From Roseateles violae (GTDB lineage Bacteria > Pseudomonadota > Gammaproteobacteria > Burkholderiales > Burkholderiaceae_C), in NCBI RefSeq assembly GCF_030410485.1, contig NZ_JAUHHC010000003.1, forward strand, positions 1 through 64,000: 64,000 bases of DNA, given 5' to 3'. Each line of letters opens with the position of its first letter. The first letter of the stretch is position 1. The notes under the pieces were generated by a model that searched no databases, was not told the DNA's origin, and saw only the letters and a program-made list of their open reading frames with translations. Below are positions 17,390 to 26,364 of this stretch, one piece after another. A program made the position numbers and the translations under genes.

Positions 17390-18650
17390 AGCGCAGGGCC
17401 TCGGCCGGTTGCACGCGGCTGGCGCGCCAGCTCGGATAGATGGTCGCAACGAAGGCCAGCAGCAGCGAGGTGAGCGCGATCGGCACGATGTCGCCGCTTT
17501 GCGGGTCGCTGGGCATGTGGTTGATCAGGTAGATGCTGCCGGGCAGGAAGCTGACGTTCAGCGCATGCTCGATCGCCGGCACGATCACGTCCAGATTGAA
17601 GGCAATCAACAGGCCGCCGGCCACGCCGGCCAAGGTGCCGATCACGCCCGAGGCGGCGCCCTGCACGATGAAGATGCCCATGATGGAGCGGGGGCTCGCG
17701 CCCAGGGTGCGCAGGATGGCGATATCGGCCTGTTTGTCGGTGACCGTCATCACCAGGGTCGAGACCAGGTTGAAGGCGGCGACGGCGACGATCAGGGTCA
17801 GGATGATGCTCATCAGGCGCTTCTCGACCTGCACCGCGTCGAACCAGTTCGCATTGGTGCGGGTCCAGTCGCGCACCAGCAGCTCCGGCGGCAGCGTGCG
17901 CGCCAGCCGCGACGCGACCTGGCGCGCCTCGTGCACGTCCTTCAGCCGCAGCTGCACGCCGGTCGGTCCCTCGGTGCGGAACAGCCGCGCCGCATCGTCG
18001 ACATGGATCAGCGCCATGCCGCTGTCGTACTCGTAATGGCCGGCGTTGAACACTCCCAAGAGCGTGAAGGTCTTCAAACGAGGCACGACGCCGGCCGGCG
18101 TCACCTGGCCGCCGGGCGCGACCAGGGTGATCTTGTCGCCGCGCGAGACGCCCAGACTGCGCGCCAGCTCGGCGCCCAGCACGATGCCCCAGCCGCCCGG
18201 CTGCAACTCGGCCAGCACGCCGTCCTTCAGCTGCGCGGCCAGCGGCGTCACCGTCGCCTCCTCGGCCGGCGAGACGCCGCGGATCACCGCGCCGCGCATC
18301 TCGTCGCCACGCGCGATCAGCGCCTGCGCCGCGACGAAGGGCGCGGCGCCGACGATCTCGCCGCCGACCTCGGGATTGGCCTTGGCCTGCGCCACCGTCT
18401 GGCGCCAGTCCGCCAGCGCCTGGCCCTGGTAGGACAGCAGCTCGATATGGGCGACGACCGACAGCATGCGGTCGCGCACCTCCTTCTGGAAGCCGTTCAT
18501 CACCGACAGCACGATGATCAGCGCCGCCACGCCCAGCGCGATGCCCAGCACCGACACGCCGGAGATGAAGGAGATGAAGCGGTTGCGTCGCCCGCCCCGG
18601 CCCGCGCGCGTGTAGCGCCAGCCGATTTGCAGTTCATAGGGCCAATTCAT
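17382..18650 (-). CDS. lolC: Lipoprotein-releasing system transmembrane protein LolC/LolE
   Basis: A 422-residue permease of the lipoprotein-sorting ABC transporter. It has the N-terminal cytoplasmic [13 protein letters not shown] segment, a first transmembrane helix with the motif [19 protein letters not shown], a large periplasmic domain, then three C-terminal helices and the MacB/FtsX-like ending [18 protein letters not shown]. Many betaproteobacteria carry a single LolC/E-type gene, which fits here because no second one is adjacent. It heads the lolC-lolD-purU-tatD run. The ATG at 18650 (MNWPYEL) is the family start. Confidence 0.92.
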   Translation of the reverse strand: MNWPYELQIGWRYTRAGRGGRRNRFISFISGVSVLGIALGVAALIIVLSVMNGFQKEVRDRMLSVVAHIELLSYQGQALADWRQTVAQAKANPEVGGEIVGAAPFVAAQALIARGDEMRGAVIRGVSPAEEATVTPLAAQLKDGVLAELQPGGWGIVLGAELARSLGVSRGDKITLVAPGGQVTPAGVVPRLKTFTLLGVFNAGHYEYDSGMALIHVDDAARLFRTEGPTGVQLRLKDVHEARQVASRLARTLPPELLVRDWTRTNANWFDAVQVEKRLMSIILTLIVAVAAFNLVSTLVMTVTDKQADIAILRTLGASPRSIMGIFIVQGAASGVIGTLAGVAGGLLIAFNLDVIVPAIEHALNVSFLPGSIYLINHMPSDPQSGDIVPIALTSLLLAFVATIYPSWRASRVQPAEALRYE

Positions 18651-18742
18651 GGGAGCGGATGCTAACCGAGCGCGCGCCGACGGCCTGGCTGCGAGGCCAG
18701 CCGATGACCGCCCGCTCGCCTCACTGCGTCGTGATACGGCGT

Positions 18743-19561
18743 TCAGGAAAAATCGCGCGCTTCGTCCGCCGAGGTCCACTCGATGATCTGGCCGTCGCAA
18801 AGCCGCTCGGCATCGCTCAGGCCGATCGCCCGCGCCACGCCCTGCGGGAAGCTGTCGAACAGCGCGGTGCCCGCGATGTCCAGCTCATGCGCGCGGGCGC
18901 TCCAGCTGGACAGGTAGAGCACGCTGGCCAGGGTGTCGCCGCCGTCCTGCGGATCGCATTGATGGCGGATCGCCTCGACCAGGCTGGCCGGGAAGCGCCA
19001 GCGCGCGGCGAAGGCCGCGCCGACCTCCGGGTAGGCATAGCCCAGCTCCGCCTTCTGCGCCGCATAGCGGCCGTCGTCGGTGGCAAAAGCCGGCTGCAGG
19101 CTGGCGAGCCCGGGCATGGCCCGCTTCAGGATCAGGTCGCCCACGCCGTGCACCAGCCCGGCGGTGAAGGCGATGCCGGCGTCCAGCTTCAGATCGCCGG
19201 CCAGCGAGTGCGCGATCTTGGCGACGTCCAGCCCGTGGCGCCAGAACTCCGGCATGTTCACGCCGGGTACCGCATGAAAGGCATCGCCGACGGCCGCCGC
19301 ATGCACCAGCTGGCGCGTCGTCTTCAGGCCCAGCAGGGCCGTGGCCGCCTCCACCGTGCCGATCGGCGTGACGCCGGGGCTGTAGCGCGCGGAATTCACC
19401 AGCCGCAGCAGGCGCAGGGTCAGCCCCCCCTCTTCCGCCAGCAGCTGGTTGACCCGCCGCATATCGGGTTCGTCCTGCTGCAGCTCGGCAAGAATGCGGT
19501 GGACCGCCTCCGGCGGCGAAGGGATCAAGGCGTCGTTGGCCAGCAGCTCTTCGAGTTTCAC
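18743..19561 (-). CDS. HDOD-domain protein
   Basis: A 272-residue protein made almost entirely of an HDOD domain, an HD-related fold without phosphodiesterase residues found in bacterial signalling and often linked to cyclic-di-GMP or chemotaxis outputs. Visible features are IPSPPEAVHRILAELQQ, the LLRLVNSARY helix and the GLVHGVGDLILKR and VGAAFAARWRFP segments. The best start is a GTG at 19561 (VKLEELLAND) with GAGG eight bases upstream. The frame is open further but reads through the divergent promoter region. No EAL, GGDEF or receiver domain is attached, so its partner is unknown. Confidence 0.85.
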   Translation of the reverse strand: MKLEELLANDALIPSPPEAVHRILAELQQDEPDMRRVNQLLAEEGGLTLRLLRLVNSARYSPGVTPIGTVEAATALLGLKTTRQLVHAAAVGDAFHAVPGVNMPEFWRHGLDVAKIAHSLAGDLKLDAGIAFTAGLVHGVGDLILKRAMPGLASLQPAFATDDGRYAAQKAELGYAYPEVGAAFAARWRFPASLVEAIRHQCDPQDGGDTLASVLYLSSWSARAHELDIAGTALFDSFPQGVARAIGLSDAERLCDGQIIEWTSADEARDFS

Positions 19562-19742
19562 GGAACACCTCGCGATAAAGAAGAAGCGATGGTAATGGCC
19601 GGCCGGCCCGGGTGAATACAAGCCGCCGTGCCCGCGGCGCATCCTCAGAACTGCCGAGCCGCAGGCGTGTCGAGCGCGCAAATCGTCTTGCGGCGGCGCG
19701 ACATGGCGCTGAAGATGCATTGCCACCGCCAGCGAGGACCCT

Positions 19743-20702
19743 ATGCCGATCACCCAGCCCCGCACCCTTGCCGCCGAAGCAGCGCTGCTCGCCCTGCTGG
19801 CCGCCGCCACCCCGGCCGCCGCCGCCCTGCTCGAGATCGCCAACGCGGCGCAATCGGCCGTCTATGTGCGCGACTGCCGCAGCCCCGAAGCGCGCGCGGC
19901 CGGCTCGCTGCTGCCCGATCGCTGCGACATCAACAACGACTTCATCGCGACGATGCAGGAGGAACGCTACCAGGCCGCGCTGGGCGGGCTGAGCAGCGCC
20001 GCCGTCGCCAGCAACAGCCTGGCGATTGCCGGCGGCCAGGCCAGCCGGGCCTCGGTCGACGCCGGGGGCGGCCTCGGCCAGTTGCTGATCAAGCAGGGCG
20101 CCTTTAGCGGCACGACCTATGCGCGCGTCTCGGCCTGGAACACGGTGCTGCAGAGCTACCGCTGGGACGGCAGCGGCCCGGCCGATCGCCATATCGGCGC
20201 CAGCCTTGACTTCAGTGCCCAGCATCTGGTCGGCGACGACGGCTTCGACGGCGCGCCGGCGGCCGCCGCGGCGCTGCTCAATGCCAGCATCAGCGTGTTC
20301 TCGCTGAGCGCTGACCACATCGGCGTCGACACCGACACCTTCTTCGTCGGCGACCTGATCGAATCGCATGCGCTCGGCGCCGGCGGCTATCGCAGCGAGG
20401 CCTACAGCTTCCAGGCCGGCGTGCTGGCCTCGCCCTTCAGCTTCGGAGTCGACATCCATCTGGAGACGGGGCGCAGCTATTTCCTCGAGATCCAGCTGGG
20501 CAGCTGGGGCCGCTATGGCGGCTCGGTCGACGCGACCCACACCTTCAGCGTCGGCTTTGCCGACACGCAGGGCCTGAGCGTCGCCGCGGCGCTCGCCAAT
20601 CCCGTCCTCGTAGGCACGCCGGTGCCCGAGCCGGCCAGCGCGCTGCTGCTGGTCACCGGCCTGCTGGCGCTGCGCGCCCGCCGTACTCAGCCCAGCCGGT
20701 AG
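19743..20702 (+). CDS. PEP-CTERM sorting-domain exported protein
   Basis: A 319-residue exported protein of unknown function. The N-terminus (to about residue 28) is a signal peptide with an AAA-type cleavage site. The last 30 residues form a PEP-CTERM sorting signal: VPEPAS, a hydrophobic helix and a terminal arginine cluster. The middle is rich in Ala, Gly, Ser and beta-prone segments (GRSYFLEIQLGSWGRYGGS). It would be processed by an exosortase, usually with exopolysaccharide production; no exosortase gene is in the window. Its 3' end overlaps the convergent DUF3237 gene by 16 bp. Confidence 0.82.
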   Translation: MPITQPRTLAAEAALLALLAAATPAAAALLEIANAAQSAVYVRDCRSPEARAAGSLLPDRCDINNDFIATMQEERYQAALGGLSSAAVASNSLAIAGGQASRASVDAGGGLGQLLIKQGAFSGTTYARVSAWNTVLQSYRWDGSGPADRHIGASLDFSAQHLVGDDGFDGAPAAAAALLNASISVFSLSADHIGVDTDTFFVGDLIESHALGAGGYRSEAYSFQAGVLASPFSFGVDIHLETGRSYFLEIQLGSWGRYGGSVDATHTFSVGFADTQGLSVAAALANPVLVGTPVPEPASALLLVTGLLALRARRTQPSR

Positions 20703-21163
20703 ACGTCCAGCACGACCTCGCGGGCGCGGCGCTCGCCGCAGGCGATCGCCATCACCTTGTTCAGATGCAGCCAGGCCGGCGCACCGGTCTGGAAGCGCAT
20801 CAGCGTGCGGAAGAAATAGCGCTCGCGCGGCGGCGACTCGCCCCGGGCCAGCGCCGCCATCACCTCGGGCGGGCCATGGCGCAGGCCCTCGCTGCGCACC
20901 TCGATCAGGCCGCCATCGGCATCGGCACGCAGCACATAGTGGGCGGCGATCTCGAGCACGCCGTCGCTGCGGCGCAGCTGCCAGTCGACGCCGCCCTCGA
21001 CGACGCGGCCATTCAGCTCCGGCCCCTGTACCCGGCCGCCGCCCAGCGGCACATAGCGGCGCTCGCCGCCCGGCGCTTCGCCGAGACTGACCAGGGGCAG
21101 CACCTCGCAGTGGATGCGGGTCATCGGCGTCAGGGCGGGCGGTGGCGGCAGCGGTTCGGGCAT
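20687..21163 (-). CDS. DUF3237 domain-containing protein
   Basis: A 158-residue soluble protein resembling the DUF3237 family (beta-barrel proteins of unknown function often found near catabolic genes). Features are GGRVQGPELNGRVVEGGVDW, AHYVLRADADGGLIEVRSEG and the terminal PAWLHLNKVMAIACGER block with EVVLDVYRL. There is no signal peptide. It diverges from a LuxR-type regulator at 21266 across 102 bp that hold an 18-bp palindrome, so that regulator probably controls it. Function unknown. Confidence 0.82.
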   Translation of the reverse strand: MPEPLPPPPALTPMTRIHCEVLPLVSLGEAPGGERRYVPLGGGRVQGPELNGRVVEGGVDWQLRRSDGVLEIAAHYVLRADADGGLIEVRSEGLRHGPPEVMAALARGESPPRERYFFRTLMRFQTGAPAWLHLNKVMAIACGERRAREVVLDVYRLG

Positions 21164-21223
21164 GGCAAGATCGATCGGGGCGGCGGGATCGCGCCAGTGT
21201 CGCGCCGGCCGCGCCGCCCCGCC

Positions 21224-21241
21224 GTCATCCCAGGGGATGAC
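21224..21241. promoter_or_regulatory. 18-bp palindrome, probable operator between DUF3237 and LuxR-type genes
   Basis: GTCATCCC-AG-GGGATGAC is a dyad with perfect 8-bp arms and a 2-bp centre. It lies 24 bp before the LuxR-type start codon and 60 bp before the DUF3237 start codon. LuxR-type HTH proteins bind 18- to 20-bp dyads, so autoregulation and control of the divergent gene are plausible. A half-site GGATGAC recurs at 22071-22077, upstream of the Bug gene. Confidence 0.6.
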
Positions 21242-21265
21242 CGCCCGCATGGAGAACCGCAGACG

Positions 21266-22045
21266 ATGCCGACGCTTGTTCCGCTGACCGCCCAACGGGA
21301 ACCGCCCGTCTTGCGCGGCCTGCTGCCGCTGATCGCTGCGCTGGGTGCACCGGACTTCGCCGCCCGCGCGCTGGGCGGCCTCCACGACGGTGGCCTGCGC
21401 GCGGGGTCCTGGTCGGTCTACCGGCTGGCCGACGGCGAGGCGCCGATCCTGCACCTGTCGTCCAGCCTCGGCGTTGCCGACACCACCCGGCAATGCTTTG
21501 CCGCCTATCTGGACGGGCTCTACCGCGCCGACCGCAGCTTCGACGCGGTGCGCCGCGGCGAGGCGGCGCTGCTGCGCATGCGCGCCGACGAGGCACCCAG
21601 CAGCGCGCACCGTGACGCGATCTACCGCCGCCACGGCATGCTGGAGCGCTTGTCGGTCGTGCAGCGCGCGGCCGATGGTGGCCTGCTGGCCGTCAATCTG
21701 TACCGCCACGAGCAGCAGGGCCTGTTCAGCGCCGGCGAGTTCGACGGCTTCGGCGGCCTGGCGCCGCTGCTGCTGGCGACGGTCCAGCGCCATCTGGCGC
21801 TGTGTCCGCCGCAGCAGAGCGCGGCGCCCGACACGCGCGCGGCGCTGCGCCGGCGTTGCGCCGAGCTGACCGAGCGCGAGCTCGACGTCTGCGAGCGGCT
21901 GCTGCGCGGCTGGAGCTATGACGGCATCGCCGCCGACCTCGGCCTGAGCCGCGCGACGGTCAAGACCTACCGCGCCCGCGCCTTCGAGCGCCTGGGCCTG
22001 CATTTCAAGAGCGAGCTGTTCGCGGCGCTGCGCGGCGCGCATTGA
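21266..22045 (+). CDS. LuxR-family HTH transcriptional regulator
   Basis: A 259-residue regulator. The C-terminal 60 residues are a LuxR/FixJ helix-turn-helix: ELTERELDVCERLLRGWSY, DGIAADLGLSRATVKTY and RARAFERLGLH. The N-terminal 190 residues do not show a receiver aspartate or a clear autoinducer-binding pattern and may be a divergent sensor domain. The ATG at 21266 begins MPTLVPLTAQ. It diverges from the DUF3237 gene across a palindrome and is followed 86 bp downstream by a Bug binding-protein gene in the same direction, which suggests a small ligand-responsive module. Confidence 0.85.
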   Translation: MPTLVPLTAQREPPVLRGLLPLIAALGAPDFAARALGGLHDGGLRAGSWSVYRLADGEAPILHLSSSLGVADTTRQCFAAYLDGLYRADRSFDAVRRGEAALLRMRADEAPSSAHRDAIYRRHGMLERLSVVQRAADGGLLAVNLYRHEQQGLFSAGEFDGFGGLAPLLLATVQRHLALCPPQQSAAPDTRAALRRRCAELTERELDVCERLLRGWSYDGIAADLGLSRATVKTYRARAFERLGLHFKSELFAALRGAH

Positions 22046-22131
22046 GCGCCGGCGCGGCTGTCGGCCTCTCGGATGACAGCCCGCCGCCGACCGGCGGCGC
22101 ACACTGCGGGCCCAACAACGGAGACTCTCGC

Positions 22132-23085
22132 ATGCGCCTGCCTCGCCTGTTCCTCACCCTGATGCTGCTGACCCCGGCGCTGGCAATCGCCCAGACCGCG
22201 CCCTTGAAGCTGATCGTCGGTTTCCCGCCCGGCACCGGGCCGGATGTGGTCGCGCGGCTGCTGGCGCAGAAGGTCGGCGAGACGGGCAAGCAGAACGTCG
22301 TGGTCGACAACCGCGCCGGCGCCGGCGGCCAGATCGCCGCGCAGGCGGTCGCCAAATCGCCGGCCGACGGCACGACCTTGCTGCTGGGGGAGGTCGGCTC
22401 GATCAGCATCGCGCCGGCGGCCTTCTCCAAGCTGCCCTACAACCCGGCGCGCGAGCTGAGCCCGCTCAGCGAGGTGGTGCGCTCGGACTTCCTGCTGGTC
22501 GTGCCGGTGCAGGCCCCGCCGACCAGCGTCGCCGATTTCGTGAAGGCGGCGAAGGCGCGCGGCGACCGGCTCAACTTCGCCACTTTCGGCGCCGGCACGC
22601 CGGGCCATTTCGGCGCCGAGATGTTCGCCGAGGCCGGCGGCTTCAAGATCGAGCCCATCCATTACCGCGCCACCGGCGACGCGGTCACCGCCATCATTGC
22701 CGGCGATGTGCAGGCCGCCTTCGTGACGACGGCGCTGGGCGCCGCGCAGATCAAGGCCGGCAAGATGCGCGCGCTGGCCACCACCGCCGCGGCGCGCTCG
22801 CCGCTGCTGCCCGATGTGCCGACCTTTGCGGAGGCCGGCCTGCCCAAGGTCGATTTCTCGGCCTGGTTCGCGGTCTTCGCGCCGGCCGGCACGCCGGCGG
22901 CGACGCTCGATCAGCTGAGCCAGCAGTTCGCCGCCGCGGCGCGCGCGCCCGAGGTCAGGCAGAAGCTGGTCGAGGCCGGCTTCAGCGTCACCGGCAGCAG
23001 CCGCGCCGAGGCCGAGAAGATGGTCAGGGACGAGGCCTTGCGCTGGGCCGCGGCCGTCAAGGCCAGCGGCTTCAAGGGCGACTGA
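22132..23085 (+). CDS. Bug/TctC-family tripartite tricarboxylate transporter substrate-binding protein
   Basis: A 317-residue periplasmic solute-binding protein. The signal peptide covers about residues 1-20 (ending ALAIAQ). Bug-family marks are LIVGFPPGTGPDVVARLLA, VVDNRAGAGGQIAAQAVAKSPADGTTLL, the water-mediated binding loop near FGAGTPGHFGAEMF, and VPTFAEAGLP. Such proteins bind carboxylates or related small acids and either serve TctAB or act as extracellular sensors. No permease genes are adjacent. The ATG at 22132 follows GGAGA. Orphan Bug genes are very numerous in Burkholderiales. Confidence 0.92.
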   Translation: MRLPRLFLTLMLLTPALAIAQTAPLKLIVGFPPGTGPDVVARLLAQKVGETGKQNVVVDNRAGAGGQIAAQAVAKSPADGTTLLLGEVGSISIAPAAFSKLPYNPARELSPLSEVVRSDFLLVVPVQAPPTSVADFVKAAKARGDRLNFATFGAGTPGHFGAEMFAEAGGFKIEPIHYRATGDAVTAIIAGDVQAAFVTTALGAAQIKAGKMRALATTAAARSPLLPDVPTFAEAGLPKVDFSAWFAVFAPAGTPAATLDQLSQQFAAAARAPEVRQKLVEAGFSVTGSSRAEAEKMVRDEALRWAAAVKASGFKGD

Positions 23086-23101
23086 TCGCCCTCGGTCCGC
23101 C

Positions 23102-25858
23102 TCAATGGGCTTCATCCCAGTTCGGCCCCACGCCGACCTCGGCCAGCAGCGGCACGCGCAGCTCGGCCGCCGAGGCCATCAGCCGGGGCACCTCGGCTTT
23201 GACCCAGTCGAGCTCGCCTGAAGGCACCTCGAAGACCATTTCGTCGTGCACCTGCATGACGATGCGCGTGGCCTTGCCCTGCTCGTCCAGCGCGGCCTGG
23301 ACCTTCAGCATGGCCAGCTTCATCAGATCGGCGGCCGTGCCCTGCATCGGCGCATTGATCGCCTGGCGCTCGGCGCCGGCCTTGCGCGGGCCGTTGCCGC
23401 CATTGATCTCGGGCAGGTAGATGCGGCGGCCGAACAGGGTCTCGACATAGCCCTTGTCGCGCGCGAACTGCTTGGTGCGCTCCATATAGTCGCGCACGCC
23501 GGCGAAGCGGGTGAAGTAGCGGTCGATATAGTCCTTGGCCGCCTTCTGCTCGATACCCAGGCTGGACGCCAGGCCGAACACGCCCATGCCGTAGATCAGG
23601 CCGAAGTTGATCGTCTTCGCATAGCGGCGGTGCTCGCTCGTCACCTCGCCGACCGGCACGCCGAAGACCTCGCTGGCGGTCGCGCGGTGGATGTCCACGC
23701 CCTCGCCGAAGGCGCGCAGCATGCCGGGGTCTTCGCTGATATGGGCCATCAGGCGCAGCTCGATCTGCGAATAGTCGGCGCTGACGACGGAACAGCCGGC
23801 CGGGGCGACGAAGGCCTCGCGCACGCGCCGGCCCTCGGCCGTGCGGATCGGGATGTTCTGCAGATTCGGCTCGTTGCTGGACAGGCGGCCGGTCACCGCC
23901 ACCGCCTGCGCATAGTTGGTGTGCACGCGCCCGGTGCTGGCGTTGATCTGCAGCGGCAGCTTGTCGGTGTAGGTGCTCTTCAGCTTGGCCAGGCCGCGCG
24001 ATTCGAGGATCTTGGCCGGCAGCGGGTAGTCCTCGGCCAGCTTGGCCAGCACCTCCTCGTCGGTCGAGGGCGCGCCGGTGGCCGTCTTCTTGACGACCGG
24101 CAGGCCCAGCTTGTTGAACAGGATCTCGCCGATCTGCTTGGGGCTGCCCAGATTGAAGGGCTGGCCGGCGATCGCATAGGCCTCCTGCTCGATCGCGACG
24201 AGGCGCTGCGCCAGCTCATGGCTTTGCGCCTGCAGGCGCGCTGCATCGATCAGCACGCCGTTGCGCTCGATGCGGGCCAGCAAGGCACTGGTCGGCATCT
24301 CGATCTCGGCATAGACGCGCTTGAGGCCGGGCTCGGCTTCGATGCGCGGCCACATCAGCGCATGGACCTGCAGGCACATGTCCGAATCCTCGGCCGAATA
24401 CTCGGCCGCGCGGGCGACATCGACCTGGGCAAACGGGATCTGGTGCGCGCCCTTGCCGCACAGCTCCTCGTAGGCAATGCCGCTGCGGCCAAGATAGCGC
24501 TCGCCGATCGCGCCCAGGCCATGGGCCTTGTGCGCCTCCAGCACATAGCTCTGCAGCATGGTGTCGTGGCGCACGCCGCGCAGCGCGATGCCGTGGTTGG
24601 CCAGCACATGGGTGTCGTACTTGAGGTTCTGACCCAGCTTGGCCGCCTGCTCGTTTTCCAGCCAGGGCTTCAGCCTGGCCAGCACCTCGTCCAGCGGCAG
24701 CTGGGCCGGCGCATCGGGGCCGCTGTGGGCCAGCGGGATATAGGCCGCCTCGCCCGGCGCGGTGGCGAAGGAGATGCCGACGATGCGAGCCAGCATCGGC
24801 TCCAGCGAATCGGTCTCGGTGTCCAGCGCCACCAGCTCGGCCGCCTGCACCTTGCTCAGCCAGCGCTCGAAGCTCTCCCAGTCGAGGATGGTCTCGTAGC
24901 GGCGCTCGACCGCGGCGGCGACCGGCGCCGGCGCGTCGGCAAACATATCGCCATTGACCGGCTCCGCGGGGGCGGCCGCGGCGGCCGTCTTCGCACCCAG
25001 TTCCTTCAGCCAGGTCTTGAAGCCGTAGCGGCCGTAGAAGTCCAGCAGGCCGGCCTCGTCGACGGCCTTCAACGCCAGCGTGTCAAGCGAGGGCCAGCCC
25101 GCCACATGCTCGGCCAGATCGCAGTCGCAGCGCACAGTCACCAGCTTGCGGCCCATCGGCAGCCAGTCCAGCGCCTTGCGCAGGTTCTCGCCGGCCACGC
25201 CCTTGATCTTGTCGGCATTGGCGATCACGCCGTCCAGCGAGCCATGCTCGGCGATCCACTTGGCGGCCGTCTTCGGGCCCACGCCGGTGACACCCGGCAC
25301 ATTGTCGACCGCGTCGCCCATCAGGGTCAGGTAGTCGATGATGCGCTCGGGCGGCACGCCGAACTTGGCCTGCACGCCGGCGGCGTCCAGGCTCTCGTTG
25401 CTCATGGTGTTGATCAGGGTCACGTCGGGCGTGACCAGCTGCGCCATGTCCTTGTCGCCGGTCGAGACGATCACCGCATGGCCGGCCTCGGCGGCGACGC
25501 GCGCCAAGGTGCCGATCGCGTCGTCGGCCTCGATGCCGGGCACCTCGAGCACCGGCCAGCCGAGCAGCTTGACGACCTCGTGGATCGGTTCGATCTGCTC
25601 GCGCAGCGCGTCGGGCATCGGCGCGCGCTGCGCCTTGTACTCGGGATACCAGTCGTCGCGGAAGGTCTTGCCCTTGGCGTCGAACACGCAGACCGCGTGC
25701 TCGGCGCCGATCTGCTCGCGCAGCTTCTTCATCATCGCGACCATGCCGTGCAGGGCGCCGGTCGGCACGCCGCCGGGGCCGCGCAGATCGGGCAGCGCAT
25801 GGTAGGCACGGTAGAGATAGCTGGAGCCGTCGACCAGCAGCAAGATTGGTTTGCTCAT
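23102..25858 (-). CDS. polA: DNA polymerase I
   Basis: A 918-residue polymerase for Okazaki fragment maturation and repair. Residues 1 to about 290 are the 5' nuclease (LLVDGSSYLYRAYHALP, VFDAKGKTFRD, GIEADDAIGTLA, STGDKDMAQLV, GDAVDNVPGV). Residues about 330-520 are the 3'-5' exonuclease with catalytic residues retained (LVALDTETDSLE, AEYSAEDSDM). The polymerase domain has SADYSQIELRLMAH (motif A), RRYAKTINFGLIYGM (motif B) and VMQVHDEMVFEVP (motif C). All three activities should be intact. The ATG at 25858 (MSKPILLLVDG) is the family start. Confidence 0.97.
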   Translation of the reverse strand: MSKPILLLVDGSSYLYRAYHALPDLRGPGGVPTGALHGMVAMMKKLREQIGAEHAVCVFDAKGKTFRDDWYPEYKAQRAPMPDALREQIEPIHEVVKLLGWPVLEVPGIEADDAIGTLARVAAEAGHAVIVSTGDKDMAQLVTPDVTLINTMSNESLDAAGVQAKFGVPPERIIDYLTLMGDAVDNVPGVTGVGPKTAAKWIAEHGSLDGVIANADKIKGVAGENLRKALDWLPMGRKLVTVRCDCDLAEHVAGWPSLDTLALKAVDEAGLLDFYGRYGFKTWLKELGAKTAAAAAPAEPVNGDMFADAPAPVAAAVERRYETILDWESFERWLSKVQAAELVALDTETDSLEPMLARIVGISFATAPGEAAYIPLAHSGPDAPAQLPLDEVLARLKPWLENEQAAKLGQNLKYDTHVLANHGIALRGVRHDTMLQSYVLEAHKAHGLGAIGERYLGRSGIAYEELCGKGAHQIPFAQVDVARAAEYSAEDSDMCLQVHALMWPRIEAEPGLKRVYAEIEMPTSALLARIERNGVLIDAARLQAQSHELAQRLVAIEQEAYAIAGQPFNLGSPKQIGEILFNKLGLPVVKKTATGAPSTDEEVLAKLAEDYPLPAKILESRGLAKLKSTYTDKLPLQINASTGRVHTNYAQAVAVTGRLSSNEPNLQNIPIRTAEGRRVREAFVAPAGCSVVSADYSQIELRLMAHISEDPGMLRAFGEGVDIHRATASEVFGVPVGEVTSEHRRYAKTINFGLIYGMGVFGLASSLGIEQKAAKDYIDRYFTRFAGVRDYMERTKQFARDKGYVETLFGRRIYLPEINGGNGPRKAGAERQAINAPMQGTAADLMKLAMLKVQAALDEQGKATRIVMQVHDEMVFEVPSGELDWVKAEVPRLMASAAELRVPLLAEVGVGPNWDEAH

Positions 25859-25952
25859 GCAGCCATTGTCGCCGCACGGCAAGCGCCGGCCCGCCGGCGC
25901 CCGTCCAAGGGCGGACGCCGCGCACCGGCCCTGGGACACATAGAATGGGCCG

Positions 25953-26303
25953 ATGCTTCGCCCCACCCTGCTTCTTTCCGCCCTGGCGCTGTTCGCCGCC
26001 GGTGCCGCCCGGGCCGCCGACGACAAGCCCACCGCCCCGCCGCCGCCCAAGCCCGGTTGGACCGTGCTGCCCGATGAGGTGCCGGAGGCCAAGGTCGACC
26101 GCCGGGTGATCGAGGACGACAGCACCCGCATCGAGGAGCTGCGCGTGCGCGGCGAGACGCGCAAGATCACCGTGCAGCCGAAGAAGGGCAGCGCGCCGGC
26201 CTACGAGATCATCGTCGGCGACGCCACCCACGACCTCTCCCCCGGCGCCAACACCACCCGCGACCTGGTGGGCAAGCGTGTCTGGCGCGTGATGGACTTC
26301 TGA
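25953..26303 (+). CDS. DUF2782 family exported protein
   Basis: A 116-residue protein with a signal peptide (MLRPTLLLSALALFAAGAARA) and a short Pro-rich linker, then the DUF2782 region: DRRVIEDDSTRIEELRVRGETRK, VQPKKGSAPAYEII and GKRVWRVMDF. Function unknown. It lies divergent to polA and 61 bp upstream of thrB, an arrangement I know from many betaproteobacteria. The 25859-25952 gap must hold both promoters. Confidence 0.88.
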   Translation: MLRPTLLLSALALFAAGAARAADDKPTAPPPPKPGWTVLPDEVPEAKVDRRVIEDDSTRIEELRVRGETRKITVQPKKGSAPAYEIIVGDATHDLSPGANTTRDLVGKRVWRVMDF

Positions 26304-26364
26304 CGCCCCCAACCGTCGGGGCTCCGCCCCTTCCAGCCGCCGCAACACGCCCGCCAGCCCGCCC

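Noticed and set aside
23246-26077. A 943-codon plus-strand open frame opposite polA
   Set aside because: polA has all its catalytic motifs on the minus strand. The plus-strand translation is Gln/Arg/His-rich without a recognisable domain, which is the usual shadow pattern.
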